From Pseudomonas citronellolis (GTDB lineage: Bacteria > Pseudomonadota > Gammaproteobacteria > Pseudomonadales > Pseudomonadaceae): a stretch of DNA of 64,000 nucleotides. Position 1 is the first letter of the stretch; every line of letters starts with the position of its first letter. The notes beneath the pieces were generated by a model. That model did no database searches and was not told the DNA's origin. It worked only from the letters and a program-made list of their open reading frames with translations. Of this stretch, positions 19,784 through 28,091 are shown in pieces. The stretch lies in assembly GCF_900112375.1 (NCBI RefSeq), contig NZ_FOLS01000035.1:1-64000 (forward strand). Reading direction: 5' to 3'. The translations under genes were made by a program, and so were the position numbers.

Positions 19784-20266
19784 TCAGTTGCTCCCCTGGG
19801 CCGCGGCGCCGGGCTGGCCGCCCTGCTGGTATTCACCGAGCTTGCCGCTGTCCTTCAGCGCCTTGGTGACTTCCGGCGGCATGTATTTCTCGTCGTGCTT
19901 GGCCAGCACCTCGTCAGCGGTCAGCACGCCGTTCTGGTCGAGCTTGCCGAGGGCGACGATGCCCTGCCCTTCGCGGAACAGGTCCGGGAGGATGCCGCGG
20001 TATTTCACCGTGACTTCCTTGGCGAAGTCGGTGACCACGAATTCCACGTCCAGGGAGTCGGCCGAGCGTTTCAGCGAGCCCTTCTCCACCATGCCGCCGG
20101 CGCGGATGCGCGTATCGTGCGGCGCTTCGCCGTTGGCGATCTGCGTCGGCGTGTAGAACAGGTTGATGTTCTGCTGCAGCGCCGACAGCGCCAGGGCCAC
20201 GGCGACACCGACGCCGGCGACGATGGCGAGGACGATGTACAGACGCTTCTTGCGGACCGGATTCAC
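19784..20266 (-). CDS. ccmE: Haem chaperone CcmE
   Basis: 160 aa. One N-terminal membrane anchor (about 9-29) is followed by a periplasmic OB-fold. The motif [10 protein letters not shown] near the C-terminus contains His124, which binds haem covalently, and Tyr128, an axial ligand in the family. CcmE takes haem from the CcmABCD complex to CcmF. The C-terminal tail is flexible and Gly/Gln-rich. The start is GTG 20266, overlapping the ccmD stop by four bases; no ATG is placed better. Confidence 0.95.
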   Translation of the reverse strand: MNPVRKKRLYIVLAIVAGVGVAVALALSALQQNINLFYTPTQIANGEAPHDTRIRAGGMVEKGSLKRSADSLDVEFVVTDFAKEVTVKYRGILPDLFREGQGIVALGKLDQNGVLTADEVLAKHDEKYMPPEVTKALKDSGKLGEYQQGGQPGAAAQGSN

Positions 20267-20439
20267 TTGCTGGCCTCCCGGCGCAGACGGCGCGCCTCTT
20301 CTTGCAGGTAACGCTTGCGCGCCAGGATGGGCGCGGCCACGTTGATCGCCAGCACCACCAGGCTGATGGCGTAGGCCGACCACACGTAGGGGCCGTGGTG
20401 GCCCATGGCGAGGAATTCGCCGAAGGAATGGAAACTCAT
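20263..20439 (-). CDS. ccmD: Haem exporter subunit CcmD
   Basis: 58 aa, short enough to be overlooked. Reading from ATG 20439 gives [20 protein letters not shown], then a single membrane span ([20 protein letters not shown]) and a basic cytoplasmic tail ending RREASK. The N-terminal MGxHGxYVW pattern, one span and charged tail are those of CcmD, which tethers CcmE to CcmC and helps release holo-CcmE. It overlaps ccmC by four bases and ccmE by four bases, and fills the expected place in the operon. Confidence 0.93.
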   Translation of the reverse strand: MSFHSFGEFLAMGHHGPYVWSAYAISLVVLAINVAAPILARKRYLQEEARRLRREASK

Positions 20440-21182
20440 AGCGCGCGCTCCACCTCAGCCTTGACCCAGGACGCGCGGGCTTCGCGCTTGAGCACTTCCA
20501 GGCGCATGCGCATCAGCAGCACGGCGGCGAAGAAGCAGTAGAAGCCGAGCACCATCAGCAGCAGCGGGATCCACATCTCCGGCGGCATCGGCGGCTTCTC
20601 GGTGAGGGTGAAGGTGGCCGGCTGGTGCAGGGTGTTCCACCACTCCACGGAGAACTTGATGATCGGGATGTTGACCACCCCGACGATGGCCAGCACCGCG
20701 CTGGCCTTGGCCGCGCTGTCGCGGTTGCCGATGGCCTGGCCGAGGGCGATCACGCCGAAATAGAGGAACAGCAGGATCAGCATCGAGGTCAGGCGCGCGT
20801 CCCACACCCACCAGGCGCCCCAGGTCGGCTTGCCCCAGATGGCCCCGGTGACCAGGGCGACGAAGGTCATCCAGGCGCCGATGGGCGCGGCGCACTGCAC
20901 GGCGACGTCGGCGATCTTCATCTTCCAGATCAGGCCGATGGCGCCGGCCACCGCCAGCATCACGTAGCAGGACTGCGCCAGGAAGGCCGCCGGCACGTGG
21001 ATGTAGATGATGCGGAAGCTGTCGCCCTGCTGGTAGTCCGGCGGCGCGAAGGCCAGGCCCCAGATGAGGCCGACGGCCATCAGCAACGCCGCGGCGACGG
21101 CGAACCAGGGCAGCCAGCGTCCGCTGATCTCGTAGAACCACTTGGGCGACCCAAGCTTGTGAAACCAAGTCCAGTTCATCAT
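20436..21182 (-). CDS. ccmC: Haem delivery protein CcmC
   Basis: 248 aa with six membrane segments. The tryptophan-rich motif [12 protein letters not shown] lies at residues 121-132, and a conserved histidine lies at 62 (YIHVPAAF) with another in the [10 protein letters not shown] loop. CcmC loads haem onto CcmE together with CcmD and the CcmAB ATPase. Two adjacent ATG codons (21182 and 21179) are possible starts; MMNWTW is used here. It is separated from ccmB by 64 nt holding two stacked hairpins, the only real gap in the operon. Confidence 0.96.
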   Translation of the reverse strand: MMNWTWFHKLGSPKWFYEISGRWLPWFAVAAALLMAVGLIWGLAFAPPDYQQGDSFRIIYIHVPAAFLAQSCYVMLAVAGAIGLIWKMKIADVAVQCAAPIGAWMTFVALVTGAIWGKPTWGAWWVWDARLTSMLILLFLYFGVIALGQAIGNRDSAAKASAVLAIVGVVNIPIIKFSVEWWNTLHQPATFTLTEKPPMPPEMWIPLLLMVLGFYCFFAAVLLMRMRLEVLKREARASWVKAEVERAL

Positions 21183-21199
21183 CAGGCTCTGTGTGTCAG

Positions 21200-21241
21200 G
21201 GCACTTTTTTCTAGTGCCGGCGCCGCTCCAGCGGCACCGGC
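21200..21241 (-). promoter_or_regulatory. Two stacked hairpins between ccmB and ccmC
   Basis: In the 64-nt gap, minus-strand reading gives a 10-bp GC-rich stem (GCCGGTGCCG with CGGCGCCGGC, one G-U pair; 21241-21216). A second 6-bp stem follows at once (GGCACT/AGTGCC around AGAAAAA; 21218-21200). Neither is followed by a U tract, so an attenuator or RNA-processing/stability element is more likely than a simple terminator. Confidence 0.45.
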
Positions 21242-21246
21242 AGGCG

Positions 21247-21918
21247 TCATTCGCCCACGCTGATCTTCAGGCCGGCAGCGATGGCGAAGGGCGTCAGCGT
21301 CAATGCTAACGCCGTCAGGCTGGCCAACCAGAGCAGGTGCCCGGCGGTCGGCAGCCCCTGCAGCGAGGCCTGGAGGGCACCGCTGCCGAGAATCAGTACG
21401 GGGATGTACAGCGGCAGGATCAGCAGCGCCAGCAGCAGCCCTCCGCGCTTGAGCCCCACGGTCAGCGCCGCGCCGACCGCGCCGAGCAGGCTCAGCACCG
21501 GGGTGCCGAGCAACAGCGACAGCAGCAGCACCGGCAGGCAGCGTACCGGCAAACCCAGCATCAGGGCCAGCAGCGGCGACAGCAGGACCAGGGCCAGCCC
21601 CGAAACCAGCCAGTGTGCCAGCACCTTGGCCAGGACCAGAAGAGGTAGGGGGTGCGACGAAAGGACCCACTGCTCCAGGGAGCCGTCCTCGAAATCGCTG
21701 CGGAACAGGCCGTCCAGCGACAGCAGCACCGCCAGCAGCGCCGCCACCCACACCAGGCCGGGCGAGAGGTCCTGCAGCATCCGGGTTTCCGGGCCGACGG
21801 CCAGGGGGAACAGGGCGATGACGATGGCGAAGAACACCAGCGGGTTGGCCAGCTCCGCCGGGCGGCGGAACTGCAGGCGCGCCTCGCGCGCCAGGAGCAG
21901 GCCGAAGACGTTGCTCAT
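21247..21918 (-). CDS. ccmB: Haem exporter permease CcmB
   Basis: 223 aa with six membrane spans. The conserved [12 protein letters not shown] segment lies after the second span. CcmB is the membrane partner of the ATPase CcmA; the pair releases holo-CcmE from CcmCD by ATP hydrolysis rather than exporting haem itself, as is now thought for the family. ATG 21918 overlaps the ccmA stop by four bases. The usual length is 220-225 aa, so it is complete. Confidence 0.94.
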   Translation of the reverse strand: MSNVFGLLLAREARLQFRRPAELANPLVFFAIVIALFPLAVGPETRMLQDLSPGLVWVAALLAVLLSLDGLFRSDFEDGSLEQWVLSSHPLPLLVLAKVLAHWLVSGLALVLLSPLLALMLGLPVRCLPVLLLSLLLGTPVLSLLGAVGAALTVGLKRGGLLLALLILPLYIPVLILGSGALQASLQGLPTAGHLLWLASLTALALTLTPFAIAAGLKISVGE

Positions 21919-22586
21919 GCGCCCTCCCCGGCCGTTTCGCGGGCGTGCTGGCCGAGGTCCAGGTCACGATAACCGCCGGGCATGCGGCTCAACGTGTGGT
22001 GGGTGGTGAGCACCACCAGGCCGCCGTCCTCGCAGTGCCGCGCCAGGTGTTCCTCGAGCTGGGCGACGCCCTGCCTGTCGAGGGCGGTGAAGGGTTCGTC
22101 GAGAATCCACAGCGGCGGCGCCTCCAGGTACAGGCGCGCCAGGGCGACGCGGCGCTGCTGGCCGGCCGACAGGGTGTGGCAGGGCACGTCCTCGAAGCCG
22201 CGCAGGCCGACCGCCTCCAGGGCGCGCCAGATCGCCGCGTGGTCCGCCGGCTGGTGCAGGGCGCAGAGCCAGGCGAGGTTCTCCTCGGCGCTGAGCAGGC
22301 CCTTGATGCCGGCGGCGTGGCCGATCCACAGCAGGTTGCGCGCCAGTTCGCCGCGCTGTTCCTCCAGCGGCCGGCCGTTCAGGCGCACCTGCCCGGCAGT
22401 GGGCTGCATCAGCCCGCAGAGCAGGCGCAGCAGGCTGGTCTTGCCGCTGCCGTTGGGGCCGACCACCTGCAGCATCTCGCCGGCGCCCAGGCGCAGGTCC
22501 AGGCGCTCGAAGAGCATGCGCCAGTCCCGCTCGCAGGCGAGCGCCACGGTTTCGAGAAGCGGGCTGGTCAAGGCATCGGCACCCAT
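21915..22586 (-). CDS. ccmA: Haem exporter ATPase CcmA
   Basis: 223 aa ABC ATPase. Walker A GPNGSGKT lies at residues 43-50, the signature is [14 protein letters not shown] and Walker B is LWILDEP. With CcmB it drives release of haem-loaded CcmE. It is the first gene of the operon. ATG 22586 is used; a TTG five codons in would give the more typical family N-terminus (TSPLLE), so the true start may be shorter by five residues. A TATAAT-like box lies 66 nt upstream on the same strand. It is divergent from the FliK-like gene across 176 bp. Confidence 0.93.
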   Translation of the reverse strand: MGADALTSPLLETVALACERDWRMLFERLDLRLGAGEMLQVVGPNGSGKTSLLRLLCGLMQPTAGQVRLNGRPLEEQRGELARNLLWIGHAAGIKGLLSAEENLAWLCALHQPADHAAIWRALEAVGLRGFEDVPCHTLSAGQQRRVALARLYLEAPPLWILDEPFTALDRQGVAQLEEHLARHCEDGGLVVLTTHHTLSRMPGGYRDLDLGQHARETAGEGA

Positions 22587-22651
22587 CGGGAAAATCGAAT
22601 TCAGGCTAAAGTCGGTGCAGCGCAGGCCGCTATAGTGGCCACGGGCGGCGC

Positions 22652-22657
22652 ATTATA
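22652..22657 (-). promoter_or_regulatory. Candidate -10 box for the ccm operon
   Basis: The minus strand reads GTGTATAATGCGCCGC, a perfect TATAAT 66 nt before the ccmA start and followed by a GC-rich discriminator. No matching -35 hexamer is seen at normal spacing, so confidence is limited. Confidence 0.4.
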
Positions 22658-22762
22658 CACGCCTGTTTCCGGCCCCGGCGCCGGCAATTTCGACAGCTTG
22701 TTAAGGCTTTTCAGGCATTCGCCGCCCCCGCGACGATGCGCCGCAAGCCCTGAAGGACGCAG

Positions 22763-24343
22763 ATGCCGAGCGAGATTGGCGCTTCCCGCCCGCTCCCCAT
22801 GGCCACGGCCAGCCGCTCCGTGCAGAACGCCGCGCAGCTGTCGCTCACGCTCGCCCGCAGCCTGGGCGACCTGCTGCCGCCCGGGCAGAGCGCCCAGGCC
22901 GAGGTGCTGGGCGTGAAGCAGGCGGCCTACAACTTCCAGTTGCTGCTGCGCCTGACCCTGGCCGGCGGCCAGCAGACGCTGGTCACCGCCGAGAGCCCGC
23001 AGGCCCTGCCCCAGGGCAGCACCCTGAACATCTCCGCCCTGAGCGCTACCAGCCTGGCCGCCACCCTGCTCTCCAGCGCCCAGCAGGCGCTGGGCGACCT
23101 GCCGCCGCTGGACAGCCTCGACCTGGAACAACTGCCGGTGGGCAGCCTGCTGCAGGGCAAGGTGCTGTCCAGCACGCCCCAGGGCGGCACCCCGGCGCAG
23201 CCGGCCAGCTACCGGGTACTGCTCAGCCTGCTCGGCGGCCCCCTGGCCGGCCGCCTGCTGGACATCGACTCGGCGCGCCCGCTGAAGGCCGGCAGCCTGC
23301 TCAGCGCTCAGGTCCAGGACAGCCGCGCCCTGCTCTTCCTGCCCCTGGCCGGGCGCCTCGACCGCCTCGAACTGACCAGCCAGCTGGGCACCCAGCAGGC
23401 CCGCCAGGCCTCGACCGAGGGCCTGCTCGACAACTTGCTGGCGCTGAAGGCCGGCAACCAGTTGCCCGAGACCCTGCGCGGCGCCGTCGAGCGCCTGCTC
23501 GCCGGCCTGCCCGACGTGCGCCAGTTGAGCGACGCCAAGGGCCTGGCCCAGGCCCTGCAACAGAGCGGCGGCTTCCTCGAGGCGCGCCTGCTCCAGGGAC
23601 TGGCGCCGCTGCCGGGCGACTTCAAGGCCAACCTGCTGCGCCTGCTCGGCCAACTGCTGCCCGCCGAACAGGGCAACGCCACGCCAGGCCTGCTGGCGAA
23701 CCTCGCCAACAACGCCGCCGCCAACCTGGCCAGCAGCCTGCCGGCGTTCGTGCGCAACGCCCTGGGCGCGCTCAACCAGAACGGCAGCCCGCGCCTGCAG
23801 CAGGCGGATTTCCCGCTGCCCTCGCGCATGCTGCAGAAGCTGGAAGACGAAGACGACCTGGAGTCGCTGCTGAAACTGGCCGCGGCCGCCGTGGCGCGGC
23901 TGCAGACGCACCAGCTGAGCAGCCTGGTGCAGAGCGAGCCGCTGCGTGGCGGCGGCCAACTGCACACCTGGCAGATGGAGGTGCCCATGCGCACCGAGGA
24001 TTCGCTGGTACCGCTGCAGGTGCGCATCCAGCACGAGGACCGGCGCGAATCCAACGACCCGGAACAGCCGCGGGAAAGCCTGTGGCGCATCGACCTGGCC
24101 TTCGACCTCGACCCGCTGGGGCCGCTGCAGGTCCAGGCCACCCTGGCGCCGCTGGGCCTGAGCAGCCAGTTCTGGGCTGAACGCGAAAGCACCGCGAACC
24201 TGATGGAAAGCGAACTCGGCTACCTGCGCCAGCGCCTGCAGGACGCCGGCTTCACCGTGCGCGAGCTGTGCTGCAACAAAGGCCGCGCGCCACAAGGCGC
24301 ACGCACCGCACTGGAACAACGCTGGGTGGACGAAAAGGCATGA
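22763..24343 (+). CDS. FliK-like flagellar hook-length control protein (second type)
   Basis: 526 aa. The N-terminal two-thirds is low-complexity, rich in Leu/Gln/Ala/Ser. The last 130 or so residues match the FliK C-terminal substrate-switch domain (WQMEVPMRTEDSLVPLQVRI, then WRIDLAFDLDPLGPLQVQ). FliK-type proteins measure rod, hook or needle length and switch the FlhB export gate. This one is encoded away from the hook genes, directly in front of an FlhB-C-terminus-like gene with which it overlaps by four bases (ATGA), so the two are probably made together as a ruler/gate pair. A typical fliK gene is expected elsewhere in the genome. ATG 22763 is used; ATG 22799 is a possible alternative. 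Confidence 0.82.
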   Translation: MPSEIGASRPLPMATASRSVQNAAQLSLTLARSLGDLLPPGQSAQAEVLGVKQAAYNFQLLLRLTLAGGQQTLVTAESPQALPQGSTLNISALSATSLAATLLSSAQQALGDLPPLDSLDLEQLPVGSLLQGKVLSSTPQGGTPAQPASYRVLLSLLGGPLAGRLLDIDSARPLKAGSLLSAQVQDSRALLFLPLAGRLDRLELTSQLGTQQARQASTEGLLDNLLALKAGNQLPETLRGAVERLLAGLPDVRQLSDAKGLAQALQQSGGFLEARLLQGLAPLPGDFKANLLRLLGQLLPAEQGNATPGLLANLANNAAANLASSLPAFVRNALGALNQNGSPRLQQADFPLPSRMLQKLEDEDDLESLLKLAAAAVARLQTHQLSSLVQSEPLRGGGQLHTWQMEVPMRTEDSLVPLQVRIQHEDRRESNDPEQPRESLWRIDLAFDLDPLGPLQVQATLAPLGLSSQFWAERESTANLMESELGYLRQRLQDAGFTVRELCCNKGRAPQGARTALEQRWVDEKA

Positions 24344-24654
24344 ACAGACAGACCGCGCCGCGCCAGGCCATCGCCCTCAACTACGACGGGCAGAACACCC
24401 CGACGCTGAGCGCCAAGGGCGACGCCGAACTGGCCGAAGCCATCCTGGCCATCGCCCGCGAACACGAAGTGCCGATCTACGAGAACGGCGAACTGGTGCG
24501 CCTGCTGGCCCGCCTGGAACTGGGCGACGCCATCCCCGAGCCGTTGTACCGCACCCTGGCGGAGATCATCGCCTTCGCCTGGTACCTCAAGGGCAAGAGC
24601 CCGCCGCCGCGAGCGCCGCAGGACGCCGCGAAGGCCTTGATGTTGCGGCCCTAG
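24340..24654 (+). CDS. FlhB cytoplasmic-domain homologue lacking membrane part and cleavage site
   Basis: 104 aa. It aligns with the portion of FlhB that follows the autocleavage motif NPTH: AIALNYDGQNTPTLSAKGDA, then HEVPIYENGELVRLLARLEL and a terminal FAWYLKG. There is no membrane segment and the NPTH tetrapeptide itself is absent, with APRQ in its place. The product therefore resembles the released C-terminal fragment of FlhB. Similar stand-alone proteins (FhlB/FlhX type) are known and can in some species substitute for that fragment. ATG 24340 overlaps the FliK-like stop. A hairpin follows the stop. Confidence 0.85.
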   Translation: MNRQTAPRQAIALNYDGQNTPTLSAKGDAELAEAILAIAREHEVPIYENGELVRLLARLELGDAIPEPLYRTLAEIIAFAWYLKGKSPPPRAPQDAAKALMLRP

Positions 24655-24662
24655 AGAAACAA

Positions 24663-24691
24663 CGAAGGCACTTCGGGGTGAAGTGCCTTCG
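24663..24691. terminator. Bidirectional hairpin between convergent genes
   Basis: A perfect 12-bp stem CGAAGGCACTTC/GAAGTGCCTTCG with a 5-nt loop lies 8 nt after the FlhB-like stop and 32 nt after the stop of the convergent receiver-like gene. There is no long T tract, but position and stem strength fit a shared terminator. Confidence 0.65.
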
Positions 24692-24723
24692 CTATCGATG
24701 GCATGGCTTTGCGAACGCCAGCC

Positions 24724-25221
24724 CTATCCGCGCGCCGGCCACTCCGGCATGCCGTGGACCGGCTTCAGCGACGGGGCTTCGCTGGGAACCAGCGGATGGG
24801 CACCCGGGAAGCTTCCCTGGTCGGCTTCGGAATAGTCGACGAGGCTGGCGACCACCGCGCGCAGTTGGCCGAGGCTGAACGGCCGCTCCAGCACCTGCAG
24901 CAGCGGCACGTGCTGGTTCCAGGCCCAGTCCAGCAGTTCGCGGCGCTGCGTGTCGCTGAAGCTGCCGACCAGCAGGAACTGCTGGATCTGCGGGTTGCGG
25001 CTCAGGTGCAGCAGGGTTGCGAGGTCGTCCTCGCAGAGGCTGAACTTGTCGTAGATGAACAGGTTGTAGTGCTGCCCGCCGGACAGCGCCTGGTCCACCT
25101 CGGCCAGGCTCACGCACAGGCTCAGGTGGAAGACTTCCAGGCGGTTCAGCAGGATGCCGTACTGCTGCAGGCAGCCGGGATGCGGGCAGAACACCAGGGT
25201 GCGGCGCGACAGCGGCAACAT
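24724..25221 (-). CDS. Degenerate receiver (pseudo-receiver) protein
   Basis: 165 aa. The order of strands and helices is that of a CheY-like receiver: TLVFCPHPGC (strand 1), LFIYDKF (strand 3, with the aspartate position kept), FLLVGSFSD (strand 4) and LLQVLERPFS (strand 5). The acidic pair after strand 1 is missing (CPHP) and the conserved lysine is arginine (ERPF), so normal phosphorylation is doubtful. A tail of about 35 residues follows. ATG 25221 was chosen because the fold starts there; the upstream extension is not fold-like. It sits 110 nt downstream of the DUF2802 gene at the end of the chemotaxis block. Its role is unknown. Confidence 0.65.
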   Translation of the reverse strand: MLPLSRRTLVFCPHPGCLQQYGILLNRLEVFHLSLCVSLAEVDQALSGGQHYNLFIYDKFSLCEDDLATLLHLSRNPQIQQFLLVGSFSDTQRRELLDWAWNQHVPLLQVLERPFSLGQLRAVVASLVDYSEADQGSFPGAHPLVPSEAPSLKPVHGMPEWPARG

Positions 25222-25331
25222 GGCGGTTTCCTCGAAGATGGCGACAGCAGCCACTGTAAAGACAGCTTCCGAGGAAAGAGATCGGACAAATCCGAAAAGC
25301 ACCTAAGGGTATACCGAGCGGCCGCCCGGCA

Positions 25332-25742
25332 TCATTCCTCGGGCCTGTGGCCGCTGTGCAGGCGGGTGATCAGCTCCGCCTCGGCCTGGGACAGCCCGCA
25401 GGCCTGGGCCAGGTCGGAGGCCGAGGCGCCCATCCCGGCCAGGCGCGCGGCCTGGCTGAAGGACAGGCTGGTGGGGTCGCGCTGCTCCAGGCGCGCCAGG
25501 CGCTCGGGCAGGTTGGCCAGCTGCTTGCGCAGCTCGCCCAGTTCCTCGCCCATGCGCACGTTGACGCGCTGGTAGGCCTCGCTGCGCTTGGCCAGCTCCT
25601 TCAGGCGCTGTTCCAGGGCGGCCTGGCGCGTGGCCTGCTCGGCCAGTTGCGCGGCCTGGCGGCGCTGCCCCTGCAGCAGCCAGGCGCAGAAGCCGCCCAG
25701 CCCAAGGCAGGCGACGGCGAGCAGGATGACGAGCTCGAGCAC
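25332..25742 (-). CDS. DUF2802 membrane protein at the end of the chemotaxis operon
   Basis: 136 aa. One N-terminal membrane span (about 3-23) is followed by a coiled-coil (about 28-90) and a small C-terminal helical domain (RLAGMGASASDLAQACGLSQ) resembling a helix-turn-helix of the DUF2802 family. Proteins of this family regularly follow cheW in gamma-proteobacterial polar flagellar clusters. ATG 25742 lies one base after the cheW stop, so it is translationally coupled. The function is unknown; a scaffold role at the pole would fit topology and context, but that is inference. Confidence 0.78.
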   Translation of the reverse strand: MLELVILLAVACLGLGGFCAWLLQGQRRQAAQLAEQATRQAALEQRLKELAKRSEAYQRVNVRMGEELGELRKQLANLPERLARLEQRDPTSLSFSQAARLAGMGASASDLAQACGLSQAEAELITRLHSGHRPEE

Positions 25743-25743
25743 C

Positions 25744-26223
25744 TCAGATGCTCTCCAGCTCCGACCACTCTTCCTCGGTCATCATCTTGTCCAGCTCGAC
25801 CAGGATCAGCAGCTCGCCGTTCTTGTTGCACACGCCCTGGATGAACTTGGCCGACTCGTCGTTGCCGACGTTGGGCGCGGTCTCGATCTCCGACTGGCGC
25901 AGGTAGACCACCTCGGCGACGCTGTCGACCAGGATGCCCACCACCTGCTTGTCCGCCTCGATGATGACGATGCGGGTGTTGTCCGAGACCGGCGCCGGAG
26001 CCAGGCCGAAGCGCTGACGGGTGTCGATGACGGTGACCACGTTGCCGCGCAGGTTGATGATCCCCAGCACGTAGCTGGGCGCGCCCGGCACCGGGGCGAT
26101 CTCGGTGTAGCGCAGCACTTCCTGGACCTGCATCACGTTGATGCCGTAGGTCTCGTTGTCCAGACGGAAGGTGACCCACTGCAGGATCGGATCCTCGGCA
26201 CCTTGCGCAGACGTCTTGTTCAT
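25744..26223 (-). CDS. cheW: Chemotaxis coupling protein CheW
   Basis: 159 aa, normal family length. It is a single CheW (SH3-like) domain with typical segments LQWVTFRLDNETYGINVMQV, YVLGIINLRG and VGILVDSVAEVV. CheW bridges the kinase CheA and the chemoreceptors at the cell pole. ATG 26223 matches the family N-terminus. The upstream extension of the frame is not conserved-looking. It is followed directly by the DUF2802 gene and preceded by parP with a 74-nt gap. Confidence 0.95.
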   Translation of the reverse strand: MNKTSAQGAEDPILQWVTFRLDNETYGINVMQVQEVLRYTEIAPVPGAPSYVLGIINLRGNVVTVIDTRQRFGLAPAPVSDNTRIVIIEADKQVVGILVDSVAEVVYLRQSEIETAPNVGNDESAKFIQGVCNKNGELLILVELDKMMTEEEWSELESI

Positions 26224-26297
26224 ATCCCTAGCCTCTCGTGTTCGGCCACGCTTCAAGGGTAGCGCGGCGGTTGTCGTTCAATTGCGTTGCCGGCCCG

Positions 26298-27173
26298 TCA
26301 GTGACGGGCCTGGCTGCGGAGCGCGCCGCTGTCGATCAGCCCGGCCAGGGCCGAGACGTCGAGCAGCGCGCACATCTGTTCGATCACCGTACCGGCCAGC
26401 CACGGGCGTTGCTGGCGCTGGCTGCGCCATTTCACCTCGGACGGGTCCAGGCGCACCGAGCGGCTGACCTGGTGCACCGCCAGGCCCCATTCGTAGCCCT
26501 GCACGGAAATCACGTACTGCAGGCCCTCGCGGTAGTCGTCGCGGTAGCGCTCGGGCATCACCCAGCGCGCGGTGTCCAGCACCTTCAGGTTGCCCGACTG
26601 GCTGGGCAGGATGCCGAGGAACCAGTCCGGCTGGCCGAACAGCGGCGTCAGTTCCTTGCCGGCCAGCGGGTAGATGGAGCCCAGGCACACCAGCGGCACC
26701 GCCAGGGTCAGCCCGGCGACGTCGAACAGCAGGCACTCGAAGGGCTCGGCGGCCCACTCCGGGCGGCCGTCGTCGAGCAGCGCCAGCGGCGCCGGGGGCA
26801 TCTGCGCGCTGCCCGGGCGGTGCAGGTCGATCACCTCGTCGGCAGCCTCCACCGGCTGAGCGGCTTCGACCACCGGCGCGACGGGCAACGGCGCCTCGGC
26901 CACCGGCAGCGGGACAGCGGCGCGGGTGACGCGGTGGGCATCGCGCACCTGTTCCTCGAGCACCGCGGCCTCGAACTCGTCGAGGCTGACGCTGCTGACG
27001 GGCTCGGCGACCGGCGCCGGCGCGGGAGCCGGCACGGCGGCCAGGACCGGGGCGGCCGGCGCGGGGGCCGGCGCCTCGACCTCGAAATCGTCGAATGTGG
27101 CCTCCTGCAGCAGCGCGTCCAGGTAGGACTGCAGCGCGAGCTGGGGGCGTGTGGCGGTAGCGGAACGGCTCAT
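26298..27173 (-). CDS. parP: ParP-like protein: proline-rich linker plus CheW domain
   Basis: 291 aa. A short helical N-terminus (LALQSYLDALLQEATFDDFE) precedes an Ala/Pro/Val-rich linker (about 35-145) and a C-terminal CheW-like domain (ECLLFDVAGLTLAVPLVCLG onward). In Vibrio, ParP links the ParA-like ATPase ParC to CheA and receptors and keeps arrays at the pole. The gene order parC-parP-cheW is the same here, and that is the basis of the name. ATG 27173 gives the N-terminal helix; a longer upstream frame overlaps parC. The N-terminal helix resembles the FliM CheY-docking peptide (see findings). Confidence 0.82.
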   Translation of the reverse strand: MSRSATATRPQLALQSYLDALLQEATFDDFEVEAPAPAPAAPVLAAVPAPAPAPVAEPVSSVSLDEFEAAVLEEQVRDAHRVTRAAVPLPVAEAPLPVAPVVEAAQPVEAADEVIDLHRPGSAQMPPAPLALLDDGRPEWAAEPFECLLFDVAGLTLAVPLVCLGSIYPLAGKELTPLFGQPDWFLGILPSQSGNLKVLDTARWVMPERYRDDYREGLQYVISVQGYEWGLAVHQVSRSVRLDPSEVKWRSQRQQRPWLAGTVIEQMCALLDVSALAGLIDSGALRSQARH

Positions 27174-27256
27174 GCAGAAAATCCGCGCAAAGGGTTCACC
27201 CAGTCTATCGGCTGGACCGGGCCCGGACTTGAAGGCAGCCGTCGGAAAAACATCGC

Positions 27257-28045
27257 TCAGGCCACCTGGCTCGCCGGCACCTGGCCGAGCAGGTGCTTGA
27301 GCAGCGCGCGGTAGGCGATCACCCCGCGGCTGTTGGCATCGTGGCGCGACGGCACCACGCCGTGGCGGCTGGCGTCGCGCAGGCGGGTGTCGATCGGGAT
27401 GAACGCCGGCCAGAGGGTCTCCGGGTAGGTGTCGCGCAGCATGCGCAGGGCGCCGATGGAGGCCTGGGTGCGGCGGTCGAACAGCGTCGGCACTATGGTG
27501 AAGGGCAGCGCCTGGCGCCGCGAGCGGTTGACCATGTTGAGGGTGTTGACCATGCGTTCCAGGCCCTTCAGGGCGAGGAATTCGGTCTGCACCGGGATCA
27601 CCAGGTGCTGGCTGGCAGCCATGGCGTTGACCATCAGCACGCCCAGCAGCGGCGGGCTGTCGATGATGGCGTGGTCGAAGTCCTGCCACAGCTGCGCCAG
27701 GGCCTTGGAGATCACCAGGCCCAGGCCGTTCTGCCCGGGAGACTGGCGCTCCAGGGTGGCCAGGGCGGTGCTCGACGGCAGCAGGGCGATCTTCTCGTGG
27801 CTGGTGGGCAGCAGCAGTTGCCGCGGCAGGCCCTCGGGCACCGCGCCCTGGTGCTGGAACAGGTCGAAGACGCTGTGCTCCAGGGTGTCCGGATCGTGCC
27901 CGAAGTAGCTGGTCATGGAGCCGTGGGGGTCGAGGTCGACCACCACCACGCGCTTGCCGGCGTCGGCCAGCAGGCCGGCCAGGGCGATGGACGAGGTGGT
28001 CTTGCCGACGCCGCCCTTCTGGTTGGCTACCGCCCAGACTTTCAT
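27257..28045 (-). CDS. parC: ParA-family ATPase (ParC) for polar chemotaxis arrays
   Basis: 262 aa. A deviant Walker A (KGGVGKTT, residues 10-17) lies directly at the N-terminus, with VVDLDPHGS and IIDSPPLLG as the other nucleotide-binding motifs. It is a MinD/ParA-type dimerising ATPase. Between motD and parP it corresponds to ParC, which localises chemotaxis arrays to the old pole and distributes them at division. There is no ParB gene nearby, which argues against a chromosome-partition role. ATG 28045 is the conserved start. Confidence 0.9.
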   Translation of the reverse strand: MKVWAVANQKGGVGKTTSSIALAGLLADAGKRVVVVDLDPHGSMTSYFGHDPDTLEHSVFDLFQHQGAVPEGLPRQLLLPTSHEKIALLPSSTALATLERQSPGQNGLGLVISKALAQLWQDFDHAIIDSPPLLGVLMVNAMAASQHLVIPVQTEFLALKGLERMVNTLNMVNRSRRQALPFTIVPTLFDRRTQASIGALRMLRDTYPETLWPAFIPIDTRLRDASRHGVVPSRHDANSRGVIAYRALLKHLLGQVPASQVA

Positions 28046-28091
28046 GCTGCTCTCCCCGGTCCGTATGCTCGGTTCATGTACTTCATCTTTC

